DNA of 64,000 bases from Methylorubrum rhodinum (GTDB lineage Bacteria; Pseudomonadota; Alphaproteobacteria; Rhizobiales; Beijerinckiaceae), in NCBI RefSeq assembly GCF_014199935.1, contig NZ_JACHOP010000010.1, positions 1 through 64,000 of the forward strand, given 5' to 3'. The notes under the pieces are model-generated. The model made no database searches and was not told where the DNA came from. It saw only the letters and a program-made list of their open reading frames with translations. The translations under genes were made by a program, and so were the position numbers. Numbering within the stretch: position 1 is the first letter of the stretch; each line of letters opens with the position of its first letter. Positions 46,900-58,088 of this stretch are shown here, in pieces.

Positions 46900-48230
46900 C
46901 CCCGTCCGGTGAACCGGAGGCTCCCGCCCCCGCCTCCGAGATGCGCCTCGCCGAAACCCACGGCGGCCTGGCCCCGTCGGAGCGTCCGGTCCAGGCGATC
47001 CCCGCCGCGCGCGTCCTGCAGACGATCGACCTGCGCCAGGATCGCAGCGCGAGCGTCGCGGCGCTGCTCGTCGTGGCCATCGTCGGCGCGGTGATCGCGG
47101 GATTGTGGTTCGGGCGCTTCGCGCAGACCGAAAGCGTGCGCGGGATCGTGGCCGCCACGGGCGGATTCGCGCGCATCGACGCACCGCGTGCCGGGATCGT
47201 CACCCGCATCGACGTGGGCCAGGGCGCCGCGGTGCGGCCCGGCCAGACGCTCTTCGCCCTGCGGATGGGCACCGCCACGGCGGGCGGCGAATCCGCCGTC
47301 GAGGCCGAGATCCGCAATCTCCGGCAGACCCGCAAGGGGCTTCAGGACGAGATCGCCCGCGCCGACGCCTTCATCGCCGAGGCCACGCGCCAGCAGGAGC
47401 AGATCGAGGCCGACCAGAAGCCCTTCTACGCGGGCCTCGCCGAGCAGACGAAGCGCAACCAGGCCGCGGTCGAGAAGACGCGGGCGACGGTGCGCCGCGT
47501 CGCGGCCTATGTCCGGCAGGGCGACGCGACCCGCGACCTTCTGGAGCAGCACGAGCGCACCGCCTTCGACTACGAGCGGCAGGTGGCCGAGCTGCAGCTC
47601 AAGCGCATGGAGTATCAGCGCCAGGACACCGAGCGGAAGCGCGCCTTCCGGGAACTCGTCGTCGCCAGGCAGTCGCAGCGGGCCGAGGCACAGGGCCGGA
47701 TCGAGACGACCGACAGCCGGCTCGCCTCCCTGCGCACCGAGGCGCTCCTCGAGGTCCAGGCCCAGCACGCGGGCACGGTGCTGGCGCTCGCGGCCAAGGT
47801 CGGCGACTCGGTCAAGGCCGGCCAGTTCGTGGCCGCGGTGGGCGATCCCGACGCCGCGCCGGTGATCGTCGTCGAGGCCCCCGCCCGGGCGGTCGGCCTC
47901 GCCAAGGTCGGGCAGCGGGTCGTGCTCAAGTACGACGCCTTCCCCTTCAAGACCTTCGGCATCCACCACGGCACGGTGAGCTACATCTCGCAGGCCGCCA
48001 TCCGCGGCACGCTCTCCGAGGAGCGCCAGGAGGGCGGGCTCGACCCGCGGCCGGTGCCGCTGCAATCGGCCTACCGCATCGAGATCGTGCCCGACCGGGC
48101 CGATGTCGACGCCTACGGCGAGCGGGTGCCGATCCGGATCGGCTCGACGCTCTCGGCCGACATCGTGGTCGAGCGCCGTCGTCTGATCGACTGGATGCTC
48201 GACCCGATCCGGGCCCTGCGCGGGCGCTGA
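46896..48230 (+). CDS. HlyD-family membrane fusion (adaptor) protein
   Basis: A 444-residue periplasmic adaptor. One membrane helix (about residues 53-73) is followed by a lipoyl/biotinyl-like half motif GIVTRIDVGQGAAVRPGQ, a long coiled coil (about 140-300), and the second half motif GTVLALAAKVGDSVKAGQ. The start ATG overlaps the acyltransferase stop. It bridges the ABC exporter and a TolC channel in type I export, with the cluster's own TolC gene at 41016-42362 as likely partner. Confidence 0.93.
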   Translation: MTPSGEPEAPAPASEMRLAETHGGLAPSERPVQAIPAARVLQTIDLRQDRSASVAALLVVAIVGAVIAGLWFGRFAQTESVRGIVAATGGFARIDAPRAGIVTRIDVGQGAAVRPGQTLFALRMGTATAGGESAVEAEIRNLRQTRKGLQDEIARADAFIAEATRQQEQIEADQKPFYAGLAEQTKRNQAAVEKTRATVRRVAAYVRQGDATRDLLEQHERTAFDYERQVAELQLKRMEYQRQDTERKRAFRELVVARQSQRAEAQGRIETTDSRLASLRTEALLEVQAQHAGTVLALAAKVGDSVKAGQFVAAVGDPDAAPVIVVEAPARAVGLAKVGQRVVLKYDAFPFKTFGIHHGTVSYISQAAIRGTLSEERQEGGLDPRPVPLQSAYRIEIVPDRADVDAYGERVPIRIGSTLSADIVVERRRLIDWMLDPIRALRGR

Positions 48231-48295
48231 GCTCGCAATTCCCACGATCCCCGGCGGGACGCCGCCGGGGCCGGTCCAGTTCGGGGACGCCGCCG

Positions 48296-50437
48296 ATGTT
48301 CGCCGCCACCTTCGCCCGATTCTCCGGCAGCCCGCACCGGCGGCCGGTCCGCAGCGTCATGCAGAGCGAGTCCATGGAGTGCGGCCTGGCCTGCCTCGCC
48401 ATGGTCGCCAACGCCCATCGCCACGACCTCGACCTGCCCTACCTGCGCGCGCTGTTCCCCCCCTCGCGCCGCGGCATGACCTTCGCCGAACTCGTCGAGG
48501 TGGCCGGTCAGATCGGGCTGGACGCGCAGGGGCTCGGCGTCGCCAACGTGGGCGAGCTCGCCCAGGTGAGCTGCCCGGCGATCCTGCACTGGAACGGCAA
48601 CCACTTCGTGGTGCTGGAGAAGGTCGTGCGCGGGGCCTTCCACATCCACGATCCGGCCTTCGGCCTGCGCGTCTACGCCCGCGAGGACGTGGAGCGGCAC
48701 TTCGGCGGCGTGGCGCTGGAATTCGAGCCCCGGGTCGACTTCAAGGCCGTCAAGGCCCAGCGCAAGTCGCTGTTCTGGAGCGTCTACCGCTCCTGCCGCG
48801 GCATCGAGCACACGATCGGGATGATCGCCGTGCTGTCCTTCGCCGCGACCCTGTTCACGCTGGCCACGCCCATCTTCCTCCAGACGGCCATCGACACGGT
48901 GATCCCGCAATACGACCTCGATCTGCTGACGGTCGTGATCGTCGGCCTGATCCTGTTCAGCGCCTTCGAGGCGGTCTCGCGCTGGCTGCGCGACGTGATC
49001 ACGCTGCGCGCGGCGACGATGTTCGAGATCCACTTCACGCGCAACATCATCGGCCACGCCTTCCGCCTGCCGGTCGGCTTCTTCGAGGCCCGCCATCCCG
49101 GCGATTTCGTCACGCGCGTCAACTCGGTCGACCACATCAAGACTTTCCTGGTGACCGGCTTCGTCTCCTCGATCGCCGACGGCACCATGTCGATCCTGCT
49201 GATCGCCATGATGACCTACTACTCGCCCACCATGACGGCGGCCTCGCTGGGCACCCTCGCCGCCGCGATCCTGGTGCGCTTCGCGACCTACCCGCAGATC
49301 GCCCGCTCGACCGCCCAGTCGCTCGAGTCGCGCTCCGAGGAGCAGGCCCGCCTGCTCGACGGCCTCAACCAGATCGCCGCGCTGAAGGTCAGCAACTCGG
49401 GCGGGTTCTTCACGCTGAAGTGGCTGGAGAGCTTCACGCGCTTCGCGAACTTCAGCTACCGCTCCAAGAAGCTCTCCATCGACGCGGACCTGTTCCTGCA
49501 CCTGATCTTCATGCTCGGCACGGTCGCGACCCTCTACATGGGGGTCGTCGACGTCATGAAGAGCACCCTCTCGGTCGGCGTGCTCTACGCCTTCTTCGCC
49601 CTGCGGACCTCGTTCTTCAACAGCATGAACGAGCTGATCATGAGCCTCCTGCAGCTCTCGGTGATGCGCGTGCACTTCGCGCGGCTCGACGACGTGCTCA
49701 ACGAGGCGCCCGAGCCCGCGAGCGAGGGCGTCCACATCGCCCGGGTGATTCGGCGCGGCGTCAGCCTGGAGGACGTGGCGGTGCAGTTCGGCGCGAGCCA
49801 GCGCCCGCTTCTCTCCGACGTGAACCTGACGATCGACACCGCCCGCCACGAGACGATCGCGATCATCGGCCAGTCGGGCTGCGGCAAGTCCTCGCTGCTG
49901 CGCATCCTGGCGAGCCTGCACACGGCCCCGCGCGGGCGCGTCGTCGTCGACGGGCGCTCGCTCGACGAGTTCGGCGTGCACGAGTACCGCGCCAATATCG
50001 GCTGCGTCTTCGCCGACGACAGCCTGTTCGCGGGCACGGTCGCCGAGAACGTCGCCCTGCACGCCCCCGACGTGAGCCAGGACCGGATCGAGGCGGCGCT
50101 GGAGCAGGTCGGCCTGCTCGACGCGGTCCAGGGCCTGCCCCAGGGCTACGCGACGCTGCTCTCCGACGAGAGCCCGCTGCTCTCGACCGGCCAGCGCCGC
50201 CGGCTGATCCTGGCCCGCGCCCTGTGCCGGCGGCCCCGCCTGCTCCTGCTCGACGAGGTGACGGCCAATCTCGACCCGGCCTCGGAGGCCGAGCTGGTCC
50301 AGACGCTGATCCGCTTCCCCGCCGCCAAGGTGTTCGTGACCCATAGCGGCCACGTCCTGCCCTTCGCCGACCGCGTCCTGAAGGTCAGCGGAGGCCGGCT
50401 CGTGGATGTCACCCCGGAGAGCGCCGAGGCGGCCTGA
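48296..50437 (+). CDS. Peptidase-containing ABC exporter (C39 peptidase-permease-ATPase)
   Basis: A 713-residue inner-membrane exporter. The C39 domain has an intact triad: Cys29 in ECGLACLAMV (with Gln23), His103 in NHFVVLEKV, and Asp119 in HDPAFG. It should therefore cut double-glycine leaders. Six membrane helices follow (about residues 170-450). The ATPase has Walker A GQSGCGKSS, signature LSTGQ (the usual LSGGQ with one change) and Walker B LLLLDEVTANLD. Its gene lies 65 bases after hlyD. It is the natural processor and exporter of the 42-residue peptide. Confidence 0.95.
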   Translation: MFAATFARFSGSPHRRPVRSVMQSESMECGLACLAMVANAHRHDLDLPYLRALFPPSRRGMTFAELVEVAGQIGLDAQGLGVANVGELAQVSCPAILHWNGNHFVVLEKVVRGAFHIHDPAFGLRVYAREDVERHFGGVALEFEPRVDFKAVKAQRKSLFWSVYRSCRGIEHTIGMIAVLSFAATLFTLATPIFLQTAIDTVIPQYDLDLLTVVIVGLILFSAFEAVSRWLRDVITLRAATMFEIHFTRNIIGHAFRLPVGFFEARHPGDFVTRVNSVDHIKTFLVTGFVSSIADGTMSILLIAMMTYYSPTMTAASLGTLAAAILVRFATYPQIARSTAQSLESRSEEQARLLDGLNQIAALKVSNSGGFFTLKWLESFTRFANFSYRSKKLSIDADLFLHLIFMLGTVATLYMGVVDVMKSTLSVGVLYAFFALRTSFFNSMNELIMSLLQLSVMRVHFARLDDVLNEAPEPASEGVHIARVIRRGVSLEDVAVQFGASQRPLLSDVNLTIDTARHETIAIIGQSGCGKSSLLRILASLHTAPRGRVVVDGRSLDEFGVHEYRANIGCVFADDSLFAGTVAENVALHAPDVSQDRIEAALEQVGLLDAVQGLPQGYATLLSDESPLLSTGQRRRLILARALCRRPRLLLLDEVTANLDPASEAELVQTLIRFPAAKVFVTHSGHVLPFADRVLKVSGGRLVDVTPESAEAA

Positions 50438-50830
50438 TCGTCGCCGGCGCCGAATGAGACGCGAACGGCCGCACACGAACGGCCCCTTCGACAGGCTCGG
50501 GATGAGGACTCGAGCGCTGCTGGCGCAGCCTGGGCGAGGACATGATCGACGGCACGTCTTCGAGGACCTCGATCATGGCTCGCGAGCTTCCGCGATCCAT
50601 AGTCTCCTGCAACGCGATGCGCCCGCATCAGGCCCTCGGCGGCATCCCGAAGGCTTTCCCGACCGCCCTGATCGTCAACGGACCGACCCACCGCGATCAA
50701 CGGATCGCCCAACATCCACACGATGGCGCTGATGTCGTCGCTCGGCCGCGAGGGCTGGGCACGGACGAAGTCCGCAGAGGTGATCTCCGCAGGGCGATCC
50801 CGGCGGCTCTGCGCCCTCGATGCCGGCCCC
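50438..50830. other. Gene-free stretch with repeat traces between exporter and ureD
   Basis: I see no supported gene. A dispersed-repeat sequence (ccttcgacaggctcgggatg, 50485-50504) is present. At about 50610-50660 a frame reads CNAMRPHQALGGIPKAF, which resembles the extreme end of IS3-type transposases (YNxxRPHxALGG). The segment is too short to call a mobile element. Promoters for ureD would lie here. Confidence 0.5.
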
Positions 50831-51769
50831 ATGGACCGGCCGCCGGTTGCCCGGCGGGCGCGCCCGCGCCAGGAAGGGCGGGGGCCGGAGGGTCCCGCCA
50901 CCCGTCCGAGGGCCCGAGCCATCCCCGCCTCCCCGCTGTCCTGCCCCACCCCCTTACCGCGGCAGCGCTCGCGCGGGTGTGTCGATCTCCATGTCGGTCC
51001 CGTCGGGGCGGGCGGGCCGACACGGCTGCGCGACATCGCGGAATCCGGCCCGTCGCGGCTGCGCTTCCCTCGGCAAGCCGGGACGATGGAGGGCATCCTC
51101 GTCAACACGGCCGGCGGCATCGCCTGCGGCGACGATTTTAGCGTCTCCGCCCGGCTCGATCCGGGCGCCGACCTCGTGCTGACGACCGTGGCGGCCGAGA
51201 AAGTCTACCGCTCCGACGGCCCTGTGAGCCGCGTCCACAACCGCCTCGAGCTCGGAGCCGGCGCCCGGCTCGCGTGGCTGCCGCAGGAGACGATCCTGTT
51301 CGACCGCGCGCGGCTGCGCCGGAGCTTCGAGGCCGATCTCGCCGCCGACGCCGCCCTGATCGTGGCCGAAATCACCGCCTTCGGCCGCGCCGCGCGGGGC
51401 GAGACGTTGGAGGACGCCCTGTTCGAGGACGTCTGGCGGGTGCGGCGCGCCCACAGACTCGTCTATGCCGACACCGTGCGGCTGGAGGGCCCGGTCTCGG
51501 CCCTGCTCGCCCGCGCGGCCATCGGCGGCGGGGCGCGGGCGATGGGCACGATCCTCGATTGTTCGCCCGGCGCCGAAGGCCGGATCGAGGAGGCCCGCGC
51601 CTGCCTCGAAGCGGCGGGCCCCGGCGGCACCGAGGCCGCCGCGAGCGCCTGGAACGGGCATCTCGTCCTGCGCCTGCTCGGCCCTGAGGTCGGGTCCTTG
51701 CGCGAACGCGTCGCCCGCTTCCTGTCCGCCTATCGCGGCGTGCCGATGCCGCGCGTGTGGCAGACTTGA
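50831..51769 (+). CDS. ureD: Urease accessory protein UreD
   Basis: A 312-residue scaffold that joins apo-urease for nickel insertion. The conserved blocks are TMEGILVNTAGGIACGDDFS, LVLTTVAAEKVYRSDG, LAWLPQETILFDRARLRR and GRAARGETL. Homologues usually begin near PRQRSRGCVDL; I find no start codon there, so the ATG at 50831 gives a long N-terminal extension of about 50 residues rich in Arg and Pro. The true start may be non-standard. First gene of the urease operon. Confidence 0.9.
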   Translation: MDRPPVARRARPRQEGRGPEGPATRPRARAIPASPLSCPTPLPRQRSRGCVDLHVGPVGAGGPTRLRDIAESGPSRLRFPRQAGTMEGILVNTAGGIACGDDFSVSARLDPGADLVLTTVAAEKVYRSDGPVSRVHNRLELGAGARLAWLPQETILFDRARLRRSFEADLAADAALIVAEITAFGRAARGETLEDALFEDVWRVRRAHRLVYADTVRLEGPVSALLARAAIGGGARAMGTILDCSPGAEGRIEEARACLEAAGPGGTEAAASAWNGHLVLRLLGPEVGSLRERVARFLSAYRGVPMPRVWQT

Positions 51770-51835
51770 CAGGACGGCGGTCTCGCACGCCCCGTGCATG
51801 GTCCGCGCGAAATCGAAAAAATCCGGAGAGCGCCC

Positions 51836-52456
51836 GTGCTCCTCACCCCCCGCGAGAAAGACAAGCTTCTGGTCGCCATGGCGGCGCAGGTGGCCCGCAA
51901 CCGGCTGGCGCGGGGGGTGAAGCTCAACCACCCGGAGGCGGTGGCGCTCATCACCGATGTCGTCGTCGAGGGCGCCCGCGACGGGCGCTCGGTGGCCGAA
52001 CTGATGCAGGCCGGCGCCCACGTGCTCACCGCCGATCAGGTGATGCCGGGCATCCCCGAGATGATCCACGACATCCAGGTCGAGGCGACCTTCCCCGACG
52101 GCACCAAGCTCGTCACCGTCCATCACCCGATCCGCGGCGCGCCCTCCCAGGACGTGCCGGGTACGGTGACGACGCTGCCGGGCGACATCGAACTCAACGC
52201 GGGCGCGCCGCGTACCGTGGTCACGGTCGCCAACACCGGCGACCGGCCGATCCAGGTCGGCTCGCACTACCACTTCTTCGAGGTGAACCCCGGCTTGCGT
52301 TTCGACCGGGAAAAGGCCCGCGGCCAGCGCCTCGACATCGCGCCGGGCACCGCCGTGCGGTTCGAGCCGGGCTCGACCCGCGACGTGACGCTGGTGCCGC
52401 TCTCGGGCTCCCGCACCGTCTACGGCTTCCGCGGCGAGGTGATGGGCCGGCTGTGA
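51836..52456 (+). CDS. Urease gamma and beta subunits fused (UreAB)
   Basis: A 206-residue protein with the UreA (gamma) subunit in residues 1-100 ([44 protein letters not shown]) joined to UreB (beta) in residues 105-206 ([25 protein letters not shown]). Such fusions are known in Helicobacter and some alphaproteobacteria. The GTG at 51836 gives the standard N terminus and has GGAG upstream. The gene ends 41 bases before the convergent RNA ligase stop. Confidence 0.95.
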   Translation: MLLTPREKDKLLVAMAAQVARNRLARGVKLNHPEAVALITDVVVEGARDGRSVAELMQAGAHVLTADQVMPGIPEMIHDIQVEATFPDGTKLVTVHHPIRGAPSQDVPGTVTTLPGDIELNAGAPRTVVTVANTGDRPIQVGSHYHFFEVNPGLRFDREKARGQRLDIAPGTAVRFEPGSTRDVTLVPLSGSRTVYGFRGEVMGRL

Positions 52457-52497
52457 CACCGGCCCACCCCCACGCACGCGTCAGGGCAGGGCGCGCC

Positions 52498-53631
52498 TCA
52501 CGGCTCGATCTCCGGCAGGGCGAGGTCGTCCACGCTCCAGGCCATGCCGAACAGGTCGCGCACGGCCTCGACCCGGCCTTCGCTCCCCGCCGCGTAGGTC
52601 AGCAGCCCCCCGATCACGCCGCGCGGGTCGCGCCCGTCATAGGCCTCGAAGGCGGCCTTGGTCAGCCGCTTGTCGAAGCGCCGGAAGGCAAGCGCGGCGT
52701 AGTCCTTGCGCGGCAGGCCGCGGTGCTCGGCCGCGAAAGCGCGGATGTCGGCGGCATGCGCCGCAGCCCGCGTTTCGATGGTCGCCTGATAGGCGAGCAG
52801 CCGCGCGGCCGCCGCCTCGGGCAGGATCGGCACCACGTCGTCGACGGCGCCCGCCGCGACCCAGGCCAGCACCGTCTTCTCCAGCCGCACGCCGGTGAGC
52901 GCGCGGTGGCGCAGCACGTAGCCGTCGGTCTTGAGCTTGAGTCGATGACCGTCCTCGAACGCCAGCACGTAGCCCTCGATGCCGGCCTCGCGGCGGGCCC
53001 GGGCGACGAACGCGGCGGCGTCCGCGAGCGGGGGCCCGGCCCGCACCACGGCGACGCCGAAGCGCGCCCCGAGCCGCACCAGCTCGGCCTGCGGCAGGTA
53101 GGCGCCGCTCACCATCGCCCGCGCCGCGAGCAGGGTGAGCGCCGGCCGCTCGTAGGCCACCACGATGCGGTTGTCCGGCGCGGTGAACTCGAAGATCGGC
53201 GTGATGCCGCCCGCGAGCAGGTGGTCGGCGAGATCGAGGAGGCCCGGATCGGCATGGCGTTGCGCCGCCGCGGCCTGCCCGGTGGCGCCCATCCGGGTCA
53301 TGAACACGGTCGCGCCGTCGAGCCTGACCGGATGCACCATCGAGCCGTCGAGCTTGTCGAGCACGTGATGGGGCGCCGACCAGTCGATCTGTTCGATCCG
53401 CTGGCGCTCGCCGAGATTGAAGAACTTGTGGAAGGGCCGGCCGATGATCCGCCCGTCGCGGTCGAACTTCAGGCCGCGGCATTCCAGAGCCATGGCGGAG
53501 CTGAAGGTCTCGGGGACGGTGTAGACGTAATCGATCACCGTATGGTCGGGCCGTCGCGAGACGACGAAACCCCGATCGAAAGAAACGTGCGGTGTGACTT
53601 GGTCGAGATGTTCGATATTCGGGAATGTCAT
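52498..53631 (-). CDS. T4 Rnl1-like RNA ligase
   Basis: A 377-residue nucleotidyltransferase like T4 RNA ligase 1 (374 residues). Motif I is KLDG with the AMP-accepting Lys93, preceded by MALECRGLKF. Motif III is IFEFTAPDNRIV (Glu148), motif IV IEGYVL (Glu219) and motif V KLK (232-234). It probably joins RNA ends, as in repair of tRNA cut by anticodon nucleases, but no such nuclease or end-healing enzyme is nearby. It is on the minus strand inside the urease operon, between ureAB and the permease. ATG 53631 overlaps the stop of a short upstream ORF as ATGA. Confidence 0.88.
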   Translation of the reverse strand: MTFPNIEHLDQVTPHVSFDRGFVVSRRPDHTVIDYVYTVPETFSSAMALECRGLKFDRDGRIIGRPFHKFFNLGERQRIEQIDWSAPHHVLDKLDGSMVHPVRLDGATVFMTRMGATGQAAAAQRHADPGLLDLADHLLAGGITPIFEFTAPDNRIVVAYERPALTLLAARAMVSGAYLPQAELVRLGARFGVAVVRAGPPLADAAAFVARARREAGIEGYVLAFEDGHRLKLKTDGYVLRHRALTGVRLEKTVLAWVAAGAVDDVVPILPEAAAARLLAYQATIETRAAAHAADIRAFAAEHRGLPRKDYAALAFRRFDKRLTKAAFEAYDGRDPRGVIGGLLTYAAGSEGRVEAVRDLFGMAWSVDDLALPEIEP

Positions 53632-53732
53632 GTCCGTATCTTTTGCTTGAGGCGACGACGGGCGAAACCGGCACTAAATTTGCTGGAATACGGGCGACAA
53701 ATTCGGTTCGCGATGAGCTTACGGTTCGACAT
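53628..53732 (-). CDS. 34-residue basic ORF translationally coupled to the RNA ligase
   Basis: This short reading frame begins at an ATG (53732) with a strong AAGGAG site six bases upstream. It encodes MSNRKLIANRICRPYSSK and then further basic residues, ending RLKQKIRT. Its stop overlaps the ligase start as ATGA, so ribosomes would pass directly to the ligase. Eleven of 34 residues are Arg or Lys. It could be a real small protein or a leader peptide that controls the ligase. The sequence is poorer in G+C than neighbouring genes. Confidence 0.6.
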   Translation of the reverse strand: MSNRKLIANRICRPYSSKFSAGFARRRLKQKIRT

Positions 53733-53825
53733 GACGGTCTCCTTGTCCGACAAATCCGTCGGCGATTCGGTTATGAGCCGGGCGCGGTGCGGTGAGCAAG
53801 GCGGCGCGCCGCGAGAGGATCGGTC

Positions 53826-55151
53826 GTGAGCATTTTCCCCCACTGGCGCCTCAAGACCTCCGGCGAGGTCGCGCCCGACGAGCGGCTGCCCGCCGGCCAG
53901 ACCCTGGTGCTCGGGCTCCAGCACGTCGTCGCGATGTTCGGCTCGACCGCGCTGGCGCCGATCCTGATGGGGTTCGACCCCAACACCGCGATCCTGTTCT
54001 CCGGAATCGGCACGCTGCTGTTCTTCGTGCTGACGGGCGGGCGGCTGCCGTCCTATCTCGGCTCCAGCTTCGCCTTCATCGCCGTGGTGATCGCCGCCAC
54101 CGGCTATGCCGGCACCGGGCCGAACCCGAATATCGGCGTCGCGCTCGGGGGCATCGTCGCCTGCGGCGTGGTCTACGCGGCTATCGGGCTCGCCGTGCAC
54201 CTGTCGGGCACCGCCTGGATCGAGCGGCTGATGCCCCCCGTCGTCACCGGCGCCATCGTCGCGGCGATCGGGCTCAACCTCGCGCCCGTCGCCGTGAAGA
54301 GCATCTCGGGCGCCGGCTTCGACACCGCGATGGGGCTGGTGACGGCGTTGCTCGTCGGGCTCGTGGCGGTGCGCGGGCATGGGCTCGCGCGGCGCCTGCC
54401 GATCCTGATCGGGGCGGGCCTCGCCTACGGGCTCTATCTCGTCCTCGCCAACGGGCTGGGGCTCGCCAAGCCGATCGACTTCGCTCGCCTCGGGGAGGCC
54501 GCCTGGATCGGCCTGCCGCATTTTTCGGCGCCGGTCTTCACCGCGCCCGCCATGGTGCTGATCGCGCCGGTCGCCCTCATCCTGGTCGCGGAGAACCTCG
54601 GCCATATCAAGGGGATCGCCGCGATGACGGGGCGCGACTACGATCCCCTCATCGGCCGCGGCTTCCTCGCCGACGGGCTCGCCACGATCCTGTCCGGGTT
54701 CGGTGGCGGCACCGGCGTGACGACCTATGCCGAGAACATGGGCGTGATGGCGGTCACCCGCATCTACTCGACGCTGGTCTTCGTCGCCGCGGCGGGCTTT
54801 GCCATCCTTCTCGGCTTCTCGCCGAAATTCGGCGCCCTGGTGCTGACGATCCCCGGGCCGGTCGTCGGCGGGCTGGCGCTCGTGGTGTTCGGCCTGATCG
54901 CCGCCACCGGCGGACGCATCTGGGTGCAGGACCGGACCGACTTCTCCGACGCCCGCAACCTCGTCACCGCGGCGGTCGCGCTGATCGCGGGCGCGGGCGA
55001 CCTGACGGTGCGCCTGGGCGACTTCGCGATGGGCGGCATCGGCACCGCGACCTTCGGGGCGATCCTGGTCTACCACCTGCTCGGGTCCGGCCCCGCCCTG
55101 GTCGGCGAAGCCATTCATGGGGCTCCGCCCCAGACCCCGCCAAAGGGATGA
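53826..55151 (+). CDS. NCS2-family nucleobase (uracil/xanthine) permease
   Basis: A 441-residue inner-membrane transporter with about 12-14 helices. Family motifs are [20 protein letters not shown] and [11 protein letters not shown], the latter with the substrate-binding Glu, plus [20 protein letters not shown]. Closest in type to RutG/UraA uracil transporters. The GTG at 53826 was chosen by motif position. The last residues [10 protein letters not shown] are encoded by a dispersed repeat (55135-55166), so the C-terminus is repeat-derived. Its place in the urease operon links purine or pyrimidine salvage to urea release. Confidence 0.9.
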   Translation: MSIFPHWRLKTSGEVAPDERLPAGQTLVLGLQHVVAMFGSTALAPILMGFDPNTAILFSGIGTLLFFVLTGGRLPSYLGSSFAFIAVVIAATGYAGTGPNPNIGVALGGIVACGVVYAAIGLAVHLSGTAWIERLMPPVVTGAIVAAIGLNLAPVAVKSISGAGFDTAMGLVTALLVGLVAVRGHGLARRLPILIGAGLAYGLYLVLANGLGLAKPIDFARLGEAAWIGLPHFSAPVFTAPAMVLIAPVALILVAENLGHIKGIAAMTGRDYDPLIGRGFLADGLATILSGFGGGTGVTTYAENMGVMAVTRIYSTLVFVAAAGFAILLGFSPKFGALVLTIPGPVVGGLALVVFGLIAATGGRIWVQDRTDFSDARNLVTAAVALIAGAGDLTVRLGDFAMGGIGTATFGAILVYHLLGSGPALVGEAIHGAPPQTPPKG

Positions 55152-55166
55152 TCCCTTTGGGATCCC
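55135..55166. repeat. 32-base dispersed palindromic repeat, copy 2
   Basis: Exact reverse complement of 19023-19054. Here it begins within the last codons of the permease and extends past the stop, 26 bases before ureC. Confidence 0.9.
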
Positions 55167-55191
55167 GATATCTCGCCGACGAGGGACACTG

Positions 55192-56918
<1,727 letters not shown>

Positions 56919-56919
<1 letters not shown>

Positions 56920-57419
56920 TGCAGCGCGCCCGAACCCTCATCCGCCGCGATGCGCTCACAAGCGGCGAGATCGTCGACCGCGTCGTGCTCGACCACGGCG
57001 ACCGGCATCGGCGCCGGATCGCCATGCGCGGCGTCGGCGGCACCGCGTTCCTGCTCGACCTCGCGCAGGCGACCGTGCTCGACGACGGGGACGCCCTCGT
57101 CCTCGACGACGGCCGTCTCGTCTGGGTCGAGGCGGCGCCCGAGCGCCTGCTGGAAATCCGGGCGCCCACCGACCATGCCCTCAAGCGCCTGATCTGGCAT
57201 ATCGGCAACCGGCACATCCCCGCCGAGATCGGGGCGGAGGCCGTGTGGATCGCGCAGGATCACGTGCTCGCCGAGATGGTGCGGGGGCTGGGCGGCAGCG
57301 CCGAGCCGGTGGAGCGGCCGTTCCGCCCCGAGGGTGGGGCCTACGAGGGCGGGCACGGCCACGCGCATTCGCACGATCACGATCATGATCACCACCACGG
57401 CCATCACCGGCATGATTGA
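56919..57419 (+). CDS. ureE: Urease nickel chaperone UreE
   Basis: A 166-residue metallochaperone. An N-terminal peptide-binding domain (residues 1-75) and a metal-binding domain with [11 protein letters not shown] and [12 protein letters not shown] are followed by a His-rich tail of 22 residues containing 12 His with Asp and Gly. Its start overlaps the ureC stop by one base, and its stop region overlaps ureF by 8 bases. Confidence 0.95.
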
Positions 57420-58080
57420 GGCGCTGCGGCTGATGGCGTGGCTGTCGCCGGCCTATCCGGTCGGGGGCTTCGCCTATTCGCACGGCCTCGAATGGGCGGT
57501 GGAAGCCGGCATCGTGGCCGACGAGGCGGGTCTTTCGGAGTGGCTCGGCGACGTGCTGGAGCGGGGCTCCGGGCGCAACGACCTGATCCTGGCCGCCCAC
57601 GCCCACGCTGCGGCCGGGGAGGGCGCCGTCCTGGAGGCGGTCAACGACCTCGCCCTGGCGATGGCGCCCTCGCGGGAGCTCCACTTGGAGACGAGCCAGC
57701 AGGGCCGCAGCTTCCTCGACGCGACGCTCGCGGCCTGGCCCTGCCCGGCCCTCGACGCGGTCGCGCAAGCCCTGCCCGGGCCGGTGGCGCTGCCGGTGGC
57801 CGTCGGCGCGGCGGCCTCCGCCCACGGCATGGCGCGCGGGCCGGTGCTCGCGGCCTACGGGCTCGCCTTCGTCCAGGCCATCGTCTCGGCCGCGCTCCGC
57901 GTCGCGCCGATCGGGCAGGCGGCCGGCACCCGCGTGGTCGCCGCGCTGGCTCCGCGGGTGGTGGCTCTGGCCGAGGCGGTCGAACCGCTCGGCCTCGACG
58001 CGCTCGGCTCGGCCACGCTTATGGTCGATCTCGGCTCGTTCCGGCACGAGACCCAGTATTCCCGGATCTTTCGCTCGTGA
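57412..58080 (+). CDS. ureF: Urease accessory protein UreF
   Basis: A 222-residue helical protein that recruits UreG to urease. The start [20 protein letters not shown] and the block [16 protein letters not shown] are standard. The later [16 protein letters not shown] and the end [10 protein letters not shown] are also conserved. ATG 57412 lies within the ureE end, overlapping by 8 bases. Confidence 0.95.
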   Translation: MIEALRLMAWLSPAYPVGGFAYSHGLEWAVEAGIVADEAGLSEWLGDVLERGSGRNDLILAAHAHAAAGEGAVLEAVNDLALAMAPSRELHLETSQQGRSFLDATLAAWPCPALDAVAQALPGPVALPVAVGAAASAHGMARGPVLAAYGLAFVQAIVSAALRVAPIGQAAGTRVVAALAPRVVALAEAVEPLGLDALGSATLMVDLGSFRHETQYSRIFRS

Positions 58081-58088
58081 GGCTCGCA

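Noticed and set aside
50610..50660. IS3-like transposase end (CNAMRPHQALGG)
   Set aside because: Only about 12 residues match the pattern, with no flanking catalytic part or inverted repeats; noted only as a trace.
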